DNA of 64,000 nt from Rhizobium sp. PP-CC-3A-592 (GTDB lineage Bacteria > Pseudomonadota > Alphaproteobacteria > Rhizobiales > Rhizobiaceae), in the NCBI RefSeq assembly GCF_003217095.1, contig NZ_QJSR01000001.1, positions 1-64,000 of the forward strand. The letters are read 5' to 3'. The notes beneath the pieces are model-generated. The model saw nothing but the letters and a program-made list of their open reading frames with translations, made no database searches and was not told where the DNA came from. Position numbers and translations under genes: made by a program. How positions within the stretch are numbered: position 1 is the stretch's first letter; every line of letters starts with the position of its first letter. Below, piece by piece: positions 27,464-34,517 of the stretch.

Positions 27464-28066
27464 ATGCAGTCGATTTTCAAAACGGCGCGAGTGTTCGGTC
27501 TTGCGGCATTGGTTCTGGGCATCCTGCCCGTCGGCGGCGCTCTTGCCGGCCCGTTGGTGGAGGCCGCAACCCGTGCCGAGCAGATGGCCGTCTCCGGCGA
27601 TGTTGCGGGTGCCCGCGCTGCCATCCGGAATGCCGTCAGCGACTTCTCGGCCGGCCTGCCTTTCGCCGTGGGCACGGCAACCTTCGTGGCGAGCGACCCC
27701 TCCGGCTTCGGCATGTTCGAGCCGCGCCCCAGCAGCGTCTTCAAGCCGGGCGAAAAGATCGTGGCCTATATCGAACCCATGGGGCTGACCTGGAAGCCGG
27801 CGCAAGTGCCCGACAAGATGGAGACACGCTTCACGGTCGATTTCGACCTGCTGGATGCCGGCGGCACCGTTCTCGGCAGCCAGAAGGCCTTCGGAAACTT
27901 CACCTTCACCGGCGTCAGCAAGAATGCGGAAATCTTCGCGACCCTGACGCTGGATGTCAGCGAAGCACCCGTCGGCAGCTACGTGCTGCGCTATCACCTT
28001 GATGACACGAATTCCGGAAGGACGGCGGCGGTCGATCTGCCCTTCTCGATCGCGGTCGCGCCTTGA
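27464..28066 (+). CDS. Exported unknown protein (200 aa)
   Basis: Has a signal peptide (hydrophobic run to GGALAGPLV) and a mature part that looks like one beta-rich domain (FKPGEKIVAYIEPMGLTWKP, then ETRFTVDFDLLDAGGTVLGS) ending in a conserved-looking strand, VGSYVLRYHLDDTNSG. This resembles small periplasmic beta-sandwich proteins of unknown role. GGGGGA before the ATG at 27464 decides the start. The HAD hydrolase gene begins at a TTG overlapping its stop. Confidence 0.65.
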   Translation: MQSIFKTARVFGLAALVLGILPVGGALAGPLVEAATRAEQMAVSGDVAGARAAIRNAVSDFSAGLPFAVGTATFVASDPSGFGMFEPRPSSVFKPGEKIVAYIEPMGLTWKPAQVPDKMETRFTVDFDLLDAGGTVLGSQKAFGNFTFTGVSKNAEIFATLTLDVSEAPVGSYVLRYHLDDTNSGRTAAVDLPFSIAVAP

Positions 28067-28791
28067 CGATCGTGGCAAGCTCGTCGCTGTCGGATACCGG
28101 CCCGCTGCTGGTCGGGTTCGATGCGGACGACACTCTTTGGCAAAACGAGCAGTTCTACCGCCTGACCGAGGAGGCTTTCGCCGCTCTGCTTGCCGATCAC
28201 TGCGAGGCCGCCCATCTGTCGGAACGCCTGCTGGCGGCAGAGCGGCGCAATCTCGCGCTCTACGGCTTCGGCATCAAGGGCTTTACCCTGTCGATGATCG
28301 AGACGGCGCTTGAACTTACCGGCGGCGAACTGCCCGGGCATGTCGTCGGCCGTATTCTGGAGATCGGGCGCGAAATGCTGCGCCACCCAGTGGACCTCTT
28401 ACCGTCGGCGCGCCAAACGCTGGAAGTGCTCGCCGGCCGGTACAGGCTGGTCCTCATAACAAAGGGCGACCTGTTCGATCAGGAGCGCAAGCTCGCCGCA
28501 TCCGGCCTCGGGCCATTTTTCGACGGCATCGAGATCGTCAGTGACAAGACGGAAGGCATCTACAGGGGCATCTTTGCCCGGCACGGCACGGAGCCCGGCC
28601 GCTGCGTCATGATCGGAAACTCGCTGAAATCCGATATCCTGCCGGTTCTTGGCGCCGGCGCATCCGCCATCTTCATTCCGCACGACCTGACATGGATCCA
28701 CGAACATGCGGAGACGCCCGACGGCGATCCGCGGTTCTTCCAGGCGGCGGATCTCTCCGCCGTGCCCGGAATTCTCGCGACCATGGGCTAA
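28063..28791 (+). CDS. HAD family hydrolase
   Basis: A 242-residue hydrolase of the haloacid dehalogenase superfamily. Motif I is GFDADDTLW (nucleophile Asp), motif II is LVLITKGD, motif III lysine near VSDKTEGIYRG and motif IV MIGNSLKSDILPVLGAG. It probably acts on a phosphorylated small molecule. The start is a TTG overlapping the preceding TGA (TTGA), which implies translational coupling; a GTG at 28072 is the alternative. Confidence 0.85.
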   Translation: MTIVASSSLSDTGPLLVGFDADDTLWQNEQFYRLTEEAFAALLADHCEAAHLSERLLAAERRNLALYGFGIKGFTLSMIETALELTGGELPGHVVGRILEIGREMLRHPVDLLPSARQTLEVLAGRYRLVLITKGDLFDQERKLAASGLGPFFDGIEIVSDKTEGIYRGIFARHGTEPGRCVMIGNSLKSDILPVLGAGASAIFIPHDLTWIHEHAETPDGDPRFFQAADLSAVPGILATMG

Positions 28792-28851
28792 GCATTTCCA
28801 GGCGAAGCGTCTTCGCTTCGCCGTCGGACAATGCGGTCGTAACGGAGAGCT

Positions 28852-29604
28852 CTACGTCCGCCGGCTCGCCGCGATGCCGTCCAGCATGGCCCTCACATCG
28901 GCTTCCGCTGCGACCAGAATAGCCGCGTCTCGGGCGCGGATGACGAGTTCCGTCGAGAAGGACGTTCCGTCGAACTTCGGATAGGAGCCGATGCTCGTTT
29001 CCGGATGCGCCTTCTGGACCTCGCCCAGGGGGCCGCCGATATCGCCCTCGCCGAACGGCGACTGGACGGAGCGGGAGAGCACCGTGGCCCCGGTCTTCAG
29101 GGTTGGCAGGACAGCTTCGAGCATCGCCTGGAACACCTGCGGTACGCCGGCCATGACATGGACATTGCCGATGACGAAGCCCGGAGCCATGGAGACGGCA
29201 TTCGGGATATGGGTCGAGCCGTTCGGCATGCGCGCCATGCGACGGCGCGCTTCGGTAAATTCCATGTTGCGGCGAGCATACATGTCGCCCAGCAGCGTCA
29301 TAGCTTCGGGATCGTGGATGCACTCGACGCCGAAGGCGCGAGACACGGCATCGGCCGTGATGTCGTCGTGGGTCGGGCCGATGCCGCCGGATGTGAAGAC
29401 GTAATCGTAATGGCCGCGAAGGCCGTTCAGCGCGGCAACGATCGCCTCCTCGTCATCGGCGACGATTCGCACCTCCTTCAGGTCTATGCCGGAGATCGTC
29501 AGGAGATCGGCGAGATGGCCGATGTTCTTGTCCTTGGTCCGGCCGGAAAGAAGCTCGTCGCCGATGGCCAGCATGGCGGCGGTTACAATCGTGTCCGTGG
29601 TCAT
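28852..29604 (-). CDS. CinA-like competence/damage-inducible protein A (MoaB/Mog domain)
   Basis: A 250-residue protein of one molybdopterin-binding fold: MLAIGDELLSGRTKDKN near the start, VFTSGGIGPTHDDITADAVS in the middle, and MAPGFVIGNVHVMAGVP. It lacks the C-terminal nicotinamide-nucleotide deamidase domain of full-length CinA, as is usual for this shorter form. Relatives split ADP-ribose, but that activity is not proven for short members. AAGGAC upstream selects ATG 29604. It is divergent from wrbA across a dyad-rich 153-bp region. Confidence 0.85.
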   Translation of the reverse strand: MTTDTIVTAAMLAIGDELLSGRTKDKNIGHLADLLTISGIDLKEVRIVADDEEAIVAALNGLRGHYDYVFTSGGIGPTHDDITADAVSRAFGVECIHDPEAMTLLGDMYARRNMEFTEARRRMARMPNGSTHIPNAVSMAPGFVIGNVHVMAGVPQVFQAMLEAVLPTLKTGATVLSRSVQSPFGEGDIGGPLGEVQKAHPETSIGSYPKFDGTSFSTELVIRARDAAILVAAEADVRAMLDGIAASRRT

Positions 29605-29626
29605 CGTGCATGTCCTTGTCAAAACG

Positions 29627-29651
29627 TGCATCGTTCATCCCGAACGATGCA
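29627..29651. repeat. Perfect 10-bp operator-like dyad
   Basis: TGCATCGTTC at 29627-29636, five bases, GAACGATGCA at 29642-29651. It lies 23 bases before the CinA-like start and 107 before wrbA, where a shared regulator could sit. The arms are too AT-rich and lack a T-run for a terminator. Confidence 0.6.
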
Positions 29652-29666
29652 TTGTCAATATTAGTG

Positions 29667-29677
29667 AACAGTCTGTT
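29667..29677. repeat. Short dyad AACAG-T-CTGTT upstream of wrbA
   Basis: AACAG and CTGTT pair around a central T, within a slightly longer near-palindrome. It lies 80 bases before the wrbA start. Candidate regulator site; unproven. Confidence 0.4.
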
Positions 29678-29757
29678 ATCCCAAGCGTTTCTGACAGCGC
29701 CCGCTCGACGTGGTAAAGCGGCACTACGCAATGACGCCCATCCTTGAGGAGATCACG

Positions 29758-30357
29758 ATGGCAAAAGTTCTGGTTCTCTACTACTCGGCCTATGGTCACA
29801 TCGAAGCCATGGCCTATGCGGTCGCAGAAGGCGCGAAGGCAGAAGGCGCCGACGTCGTCGTGAAGCGCGTGCCGGAACTTGTTCCCGATGATGTCGCCAA
29901 GGCATCGCACTACAAGATGGATCAGGCTGCACCGATTGCAACGGCGGCGGAACTGGCCGATTACGACGCGATCATCTTCGGCTGCGGCACCCGTTACGGC
30001 GGCTTCGCCTCGCAGATGCGCAACTTCATCGATCAGACCGGCGGCCTGTGGTTCTCCGGCGCGCTGGTCGGCAAGGTCGGCTCGGCCTTTACCTCCTCGG
30101 CCACGCAGCATGGCGGCCAGGAATCGACGCTCCTCTCCTTCATCCCGACCCTTCTGCATCACGGCATGGTCGTCGTCGGCCTGCCCTATGCCTTCCAGGG
30201 CCAGATGGGCCTTGAGGAAATCAACGGCGGCACGCCTTATGGCGCCTCCACGATCACCGGCGGCGACGGCTCGCGCATGCCCTCCGAGGTCGAACTTGAA
30301 GGTGCGCGCTTCCAGGGCGCTCACGTCGCCAAGATCGCGGCCAAGCTGACCGCCTGA
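29758..30357 (+). CDS. wrbA: NAD(P)H:quinone oxidoreductase WrbA
   Basis: FMN-dependent two-electron quinone reductase that avoids semiquinone formation. The 199 residues show the flavodoxin-like phosphate loop [39 protein letters not shown], and [18 protein letters not shown], which are specific to WrbA. GAGGAG before the ATG at 29758 fixes the start. A strong terminator follows. The divergent promoter region with dyads suggests redox or quinone control. Confidence 0.95.
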   Translation: MAKVLVLYYSAYGHIEAMAYAVAEGAKAEGADVVVKRVPELVPDDVAKASHYKMDQAAPIATAAELADYDAIIFGCGTRYGGFASQMRNFIDQTGGLWFSGALVGKVGSAFTSSATQHGGQESTLLSFIPTLLHHGMVVVGLPYAFQGQMGLEEINGGTPYGASTITGGDGSRMPSEVELEGARFQGAHVAKIAAKLTA

Positions 30358-30382
30358 TCGAACACCTCCCAAGGCCCATGCG

Positions 30383-30420
30383 AAGGCCGTCCGCAGTTTC
30401 CTGCGGGCGGCCTTTTGTGT
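30383..30420 (+). terminator. Intrinsic terminator after wrbA
   Basis: AAGGCCGTCCGCAG (30383-30396), loop TTTC, CTGCGGGCGGCCTT (30401-30414) and a T-rich run. Confidence 0.88.
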
Positions 30421-30481
30421 TTTTGTCCGAAATCGGAATACCGATGATCGGGCTTGCGCGACTCTGAGGGATCGCAGACGT

Positions 30482-31003
30482 ATGACGCATCCGCATCGCC
30501 TTTCCGGGACCGTCATGACATCCACCGCGCCCATCGACAATCCGCGTCCTCTCGTCTTCCTCGCCGCCTTTGCGACCGGCGGATTGCTGACGCTGATGGT
30601 GCATTTCAACGGCGAACTCGCCCGCTACGGCAACCCGCTCTTTTCCTCCTGGACGGCGCATGGCACTGGCACGGTCGCCGCCCTCGTCTTTCTCGGCCTT
30701 CTCTACCGGCGCGGCCGCGTGAAACCGGTGGGGCAGCCCCCGGCGCCGATATGGGCCTATCTCGGTGGCATCTCCGGCGCTGCAACGGTCATGCTGACCT
30801 CCACCGCCGTGAACTCGCCGCTGGCCCTTGCCGGTACGCTGGCGCTCGGCCTGTCGGGACAGGCGATCTTCAGCCTCGCTGCGGACCACTGGGGTCTGTT
30901 CGGGCTGGCGAAGCGGCGGTTGACGGTCCGTAATCTCGCGGCCCTCGCACTCATTCTGGCGGGAAGCGCGCTCATCATCCTCGAAGGTCGGAGTGCCACA
31001 TGA
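30482..31003 (+). CDS. DMT family (DUF606/YdcZ-like) membrane protein, first of a pair
   Basis: A 173-residue protein with about five hydrophobic helices. The DUF606 type is seen in LTLMVHFNGELARYGNPLFSS and WAYLGGISGAATVMLTSTAV. The first 25 residues are polar; an ATG at 30515 is an alternative start. The next gene starts at an ATGA overlap and encodes a related half, so the two probably assemble as a pair, mirroring the two halves of larger drug/metabolite transporters. Substrate unknown. Confidence 0.75.
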   Translation: MTHPHRLSGTVMTSTAPIDNPRPLVFLAAFATGGLLTLMVHFNGELARYGNPLFSSWTAHGTGTVAALVFLGLLYRRGRVKPVGQPPAPIWAYLGGISGAATVMLTSTAVNSPLALAGTLALGLSGQAIFSLAADHWGLFGLAKRRLTVRNLAALALILAGSALIILEGRSAT

Positions 31004-31428
31004 TCGTCGCGATCCTTCTTGCCTGCTCGGCCGGCGTCCTCATCGGCATCAGCCGCCAGATCAACGGGCGGCTGAGCCTGTCGACCTCTCCGCTGATCGC
31101 TTCCTTCTGGAACCACATCGTCGGACTTGTTTTCCTAACCGTTCTCGGCCTCCTTCTCGGCGACCTTCTGCCGGCCGGTGCCGCAAAGGTGCCGTGGTAC
31201 GACTATCTCGGCGGGCCGATCGGCGTCGTCTTCGTCGCTGCGGGAAGCTGGGTCATCGCCCGGATCGGCGCTGTCAACACGGCGCTGATGATGATCGGCG
31301 GGCAGATGGTGTCGGGCGTCGTCCTCGACCTCGCTCTGTCGGTCCCGACGGCTCTCGGGCCGACGGCGCTTGGCGTCGTCCTGGTGCTGGCCGGCATCGC
31401 GCTGTCGCAGGGCAAGCGACGGGCGTAA
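31000..31428 (+). CDS. DMT family (DUF606/YdcZ-like) membrane protein, second of a pair
   Basis: A 142-residue, mostly hydrophobic protein with the same fold as its neighbour (GVLIGISRQINGRLSLSTSP, VAAGSWVIARIGAVNTALMM). Its ATG overlaps the preceding stop by four bases, so translation is coupled. Convergent with the phosphoesterase gene. Confidence 0.75.
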   Translation: MIVAILLACSAGVLIGISRQINGRLSLSTSPLIASFWNHIVGLVFLTVLGLLLGDLLPAGAAKVPWYDYLGGPIGVVFVAAGSWVIARIGAVNTALMMIGGQMVSGVVLDLALSVPTALGPTALGVVLVLAGIALSQGKRRA

Positions 31429-31440
31429 GGGATGCGTCCG

Positions 31441-32559
31441 CTACTTATCCGCAAGGCTTTTCGAAAAGGCGGTCGTAAACGTCACGCCGCCCTGATCGTC
31501 TGACGCTTCCCCGAGGACCACGTCCATGGCCGTATCCGTCACTCTGATGACCGCGAAGCCACCCTTGAAAGCAGCCTTCGGCTTGAAGACATCGATGCCG
31601 CCAGCCTTGTAGGCCATCGGCGTATCGTGCTCATGCCCGTGGAAGATACCGATGACGTTGTATCCCTTGAGCGTTTCCAGAAGTGCGGCACGTTCGGCCT
31701 CGCTCCACCAGTGCGGGTCGCCCGTTCCCTGATCGTCGAAGGTCTCGTGACCGGCATCCCAGCGCTCGATGGAGAACGTGTCCCATCCGTAATGCTGGAA
31801 CAGCACGACCGGACGCCCGTCCGCCGCGGCTGTCGCCAGATCCTTCTTCAACCAATCGAGCCCGCTGACGGCACCCTTCCGGTCGTCGCCGCCGAAGCGC
31901 TGGAGCTGCACGAGATGCAGCCGTCCCCAGTTCCAGGAGTAGTTGTCCGAATCCACATCGTAGTTGTCGGCGGGAATGGATGGCGTAAAGAAGACGCTCG
32001 GGCGATGGTTGACCTCGACGTAGTCGCGAAGCTCCCGCCGGTACCAGTCCGGATGGCTCGGCGGGCCATCCTGATCGAGATCGTGATTTCCCAGTCCGAC
32101 ATAGACCGGCATATGCACATGCTGCGCGTCCATGCCCTGCGCATAGCGCTGGCTGAACTGGCGCAGCTGCCACCCCTCGCCCGGCATCGCCACCTGCCCG
32201 CCGCCATCGTCGGTAATGTCTCCGCCCATGACGAGACCGGCGGGCTCGCCGAGCAGCCGGCCAGCGCCGGCAAGCCCGCTCGACGTTCCCGCGACCGTCG
32301 CAGGCCAGACCTGCATGGGAAGAGCGTTCAACGCCCAGATATGCCGCAGCAGCGCCGCATCCGTCTTGCCCTCTTGCTCGCAATCCGGCGACAGGCCTTC
32401 CGCCATGCGGCAGGCATGGACATCGGTGGCGAAGACGAAGGTCACATCCGTGGGTGCCTGCTGCGCCAGCGCCGGAGAGGAAACAAACAGGATCAGCGCC
32501 AAGGTGATACAAGGCAAACCGATCTGCCCGCCAAAACCATCTCCGCCGGAATACCGCAT
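31441..32559 (-). CDS. Exported metallophosphoesterase
   Basis: A 372-residue calcineurin-like phosphoesterase with a signal peptide (SSPALAQQAP). Metal-binding motifs appear in order: FATDVHACR (DxH), GGDITDDG (GD), GLGNHDLDQDG (GNHD), FQHYGWDTF and IFHGHEHDTP (GHxH). Acts outside the cytoplasm on an unknown phosphoester. GGAGG eight bases before ATG 32559 favours it over ATG 32565. Confidence 0.85.
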   Translation of the reverse strand: MRYSGGDGFGGQIGLPCITLALILFVSSPALAQQAPTDVTFVFATDVHACRMAEGLSPDCEQEGKTDAALLRHIWALNALPMQVWPATVAGTSSGLAGAGRLLGEPAGLVMGGDITDDGGGQVAMPGEGWQLRQFSQRYAQGMDAQHVHMPVYVGLGNHDLDQDGPPSHPDWYRRELRDYVEVNHRPSVFFTPSIPADNYDVDSDNYSWNWGRLHLVQLQRFGGDDRKGAVSGLDWLKKDLATAAADGRPVVLFQHYGWDTFSIERWDAGHETFDDQGTGDPHWWSEAERAALLETLKGYNVIGIFHGHEHDTPMAYKAGGIDVFKPKAAFKGGFAVIRVTDTAMDVVLGEASDDQGGVTFTTAFSKSLADK

Positions 32560-32724
32560 CGTCATCCCCTCCCCAGCCTTTCGCCATGCGCTGTGAAGCC
32601 ATTGCTAGCATGAACCTTTACCGGTGCAAAAGCTGGAGGTCTTGTCGCACGGGAACGATCGCCGCCCGTTGCCCGTTACCCCGGCAGGCACGAACCGCCT
32701 CAACAGCAAGATAGGGAGACAAGC

Positions 32725-32970
32725 ATGGTCAAGGTCGTTTACGAGATCGTCGAGCACGACGGCGGATGGGCCTACAAGGTCGGAGACGTCTTCTCGGAAA
32801 GCTTTCCGACGCATGAGCATGCCTTGCGCGCTGCAAAGGCTGCGGCCGCCGAGCAGCAGGTCGGCGGATCGGACGAAGAGATCAGCTTTCAGGACGCCTC
32901 CGGCGAGTGGCATGATGAACATGCCAGCGGAGGAGATCGCCCGGAAGCCGTCGTCGAGGATAAAGGATGA
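32725..32970 (+). CDS. DUF2188 domain-containing protein (81 aa)
   Basis: An 81-residue protein. The core VVYEIVEHDGGWAYKVGDVF followed by FPTHEHALRAAKAAA is the DUF2188 pattern, a small beta-beta-alpha unit of unknown function. The C-terminus is acidic and likely disordered. AGGGAG precedes the ATG. Confidence 0.8.
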   Translation: MVKVVYEIVEHDGGWAYKVGDVFSESFPTHEHALRAAKAAAAEQQVGGSDEEISFQDASGEWHDEHASGGDRPEAVVEDKG

Positions 32971-32987
32971 CGTCGAAAAGAATGGCG

Positions 32988-33010
32988 CCTCTCTCCGTAC
33001 CGGAGAGAGG
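32988..33010. repeat. Perfect 10-bp stem, 3-nt loop
   Basis: CCTCTCTCCG, TAC, CGGAGAGAGG, 18 bases after the DUF2188 stop. It may be its terminator, although no T-run follows. Confidence 0.55.
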
Positions 33011-33025
33011 CTAAAGGAATGGGTC

Positions 33026-33175
33026 ATGAAAATGGTCGATGTGCGGATCGACAGTCTCTCTATCGCCCATGGGTTGCCTCCTTGCAACGAGAAGCTGTTA
33101 TTAAGCTTTACGGGAACGGTTAATCCCGGGGATCCCCGGCTTGACGAACTCCTCCGGTTATCGGAAAGACTGTAG
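33026..33175 (+). CDS. Possible small protein (49 aa)
   Basis: ATG 33026 is preceded by AAGGA seven bases away. The 49 codons end in TAG at 33173-33175, five bases before tRNA-Leu. The protein has a strand-rich start ([19 protein letters not shown]) and a short helical end. No family known. The tRNA promoter must overlap it, which counts against it being a conserved gene. Confidence 0.3.
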   Translation: MKMVDVRIDSLSIAHGLPPCNEKLLLSFTGTVNPGDPRLDELLRLSERL

Positions 33176-33180
33176 CCACT

Positions 33181-33265
33181 GCGGACGTGGCGAAATTGGT
33201 AGACGCAAGAGACTTAAAATCTCTCGAGGAGACTTGTACGGGTTCGACCCCCGTCGTCCGCACCA
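33181..33265 (+). tRNA. tRNA-Leu (TAA)
   Basis: An 85-base type II tRNA. Acceptor GCGGACG pairs with CGTCCGC, the anticodon loop has TAA within AGACTTAAAATCT, a long variable arm follows and CCA is encoded. Confidence 0.97.
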
Positions 33266-33368
33266 GTCTTTGCCGTGGGTGAACGTCATCCCCTTCTTGA
33301 AAATGTTCGGGCTTTGCCGCAAAACCGCTCTTTGCGTCAGATACGCCCAGACACGCTCGGAGCCCGCC

Positions 33369-33866
33369 ATGTCCCTTCCTGAAAAAGCCTTTCCCGTTTC
33401 CTGGGACCAGTTCCACCGCGATGCGCGCGCGCTTGCCTGGCGCCTGGCGGATCAGGGAGTGGAATGGAAGGCGATCGTCTGCATCACGCGCGGTGGACTG
33501 GTACCGGCAGCGATCATTTCGCGGGAACTGAACATTCGGATGATCGAGACGGTCTGCGTCGCGTCCTATCATGACTATTCGTCTCAAGGGCAGATGGAGG
33601 TCATCAAGGCGATCTCCGAGGAGATCCGTGCCGATGGCGGCGAGCGCGTGCTGATCGTCGACGATCTCACGGACACCGGCAAGACCGCCGCCATCGTGCG
33701 GGCCATGCTGCCGAAGGCGCATTTTGCAGCCGTCTATGCCAAGCCGAAGGGTCGTCCGCAGGTCGATACCTTCGTGACCGAGGTCAGCCAGGATACATGG
33801 ATCTATTTCCCATGGGACATGGGCTTTTCTTATCAGGAGCCGATTGCCAAGGGATCGCGCGGGTAA
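33369..33866 (+). CDS. gpt: Xanthine(-guanine) phosphoribosyltransferase
   Basis: Purine salvage enzyme of 165 residues. The PRPP-binding motif is [15 protein letters not shown], with [19 protein letters not shown] before it and [14 protein letters not shown] at the end, as in Gpt. ATG 33369 is chosen because it begins the conserved domain; the frame extends upstream over the tRNA and is not coding there. A terminator follows. Confidence 0.92.
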   Translation: MSLPEKAFPVSWDQFHRDARALAWRLADQGVEWKAIVCITRGGLVPAAIISRELNIRMIETVCVASYHDYSSQGQMEVIKAISEEIRADGGERVLIVDDLTDTGKTAAIVRAMLPKAHFAAVYAKPKGRPQVDTFVTEVSQDTWIYFPWDMGFSYQEPIAKGSRG

Positions 33867-33904
33867 ACAAACGCCGGTAACAGGCTTGCGGCTTGCTGGT
33901 ATCG

Positions 33905-33950
33905 GCGGGGCCCGGGGGTGGTGCGTCCACCCTCGGCGCCCCGCTTTTCG
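33905..33950 (+). terminator. Terminator after gpt
   Basis: A long GC-rich stem (GCGGGGCCCGGGGGTGG pairing with CCACCCTCGGCGCCCCGC, with mismatches) followed by TTTTCG. Confidence 0.8.
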
Positions 33951-34115
33951 TTAACGCTGCGCCTGGCAAAGCGTGGCTTTTATGACACCACGTTGACCGA
34001 GACGGGTGATCTCAACAAGTTTTTGTCCACAAGTTTTCATGGAACGAACGGCCCAATCGGTAAGTGCCGACCACAAGTGACTGATTTCCTTAGGTCACTC
34101 AGTTTCTTCCTATTT

Positions 34116-34131
34116 CCACAAGATATAGTCG
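34116..34131. promoter_or_regulatory. Candidate NrdR box 1
   Basis: CCACAAGATATAGTCG matches about 12 of 16 positions of the NrdR consensus (ACACWATATATWGTGT type). NrdR represses ribonucleotide reductase genes. It is about 390 bases before nrdJ, and boxes normally come in close pairs, so this is tentative. Confidence 0.35.
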
Positions 34132-34390
34132 GCAGTGGACGACAAGACGCAAGCCCTTGACGGTGCCACCGGACTCGCGGTTAATCATAATCGAGACTGG
34201 CATGAGGCCAGACGACGGCCCAGGCGGCGGCTTGCCCCGGACTGCGCCATCATCCTGAACTTGTTGGAGATCCTGCCTTCACGGCGGGAACGCGTGTTGA
34301 AAAATGAGCTGTCAAAACAAAATCACGCTTGCGGGACCAGCAAACAGCTCGATAATTTTATCTACAGCTGGTAGATTGAGAGCCTAGAGA

Positions 34391-34406
34391 ACACCACATA
34401 TCGGAT
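34391..34406. promoter_or_regulatory. Candidate NrdR box 2
   Basis: ACACCACATATCGGAT matches about 11 of 16 positions of the same consensus, 112 bases before nrdJ. It is distant from box 1, so pairing is doubtful. Confidence 0.25.
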
Positions 34407-34517
34407 TCCATGAGTGGCATCCATCGAAACGCACCACCGACCGGCAATGTCGCGGCTCGGAAGGACTTTTGCGTGCCTGAAAAGCGCATGCCACGGACAG
34501 AATAAGGATCGGGACAG

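Larger units (their letters stand above)
33867..34517. other. 651-bp nrdJ leader region
   Basis: It starts with the gpt terminator (33905-33950). The rest has no supported gene; a 79-codon frame at 34135 lacks a ribosome-binding site. Possible signals are a near-DnaA box TTGTCCACA (34023-34031), an inverted repeat AGTGAC/GTCACT (34076-34081 and 34094-34099), and two NrdR-like boxes annotated separately. I looked for a cobalamin riboswitch, since nrdJ needs B12, and saw no convincing one. Confidence 0.5.

Noticed and set aside
33126-33139. 14-bp palindrome CCGGGGATCCCCGG
   Set aside because: It is short, within a possible coding region and next to a tRNA; likely incidental in G+C-rich DNA.
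34135-34374. A 79-codon GTG-started frame in the nrdJ leader
   Set aside because: No Shine-Dalgarno site, and the product is arginine-rich and unlike a folded protein.
33867-34517. Cobalamin riboswitch before nrdJ
   Set aside because: No B12-box-like core was found by eye; a covariance search would be needed to exclude it fully.
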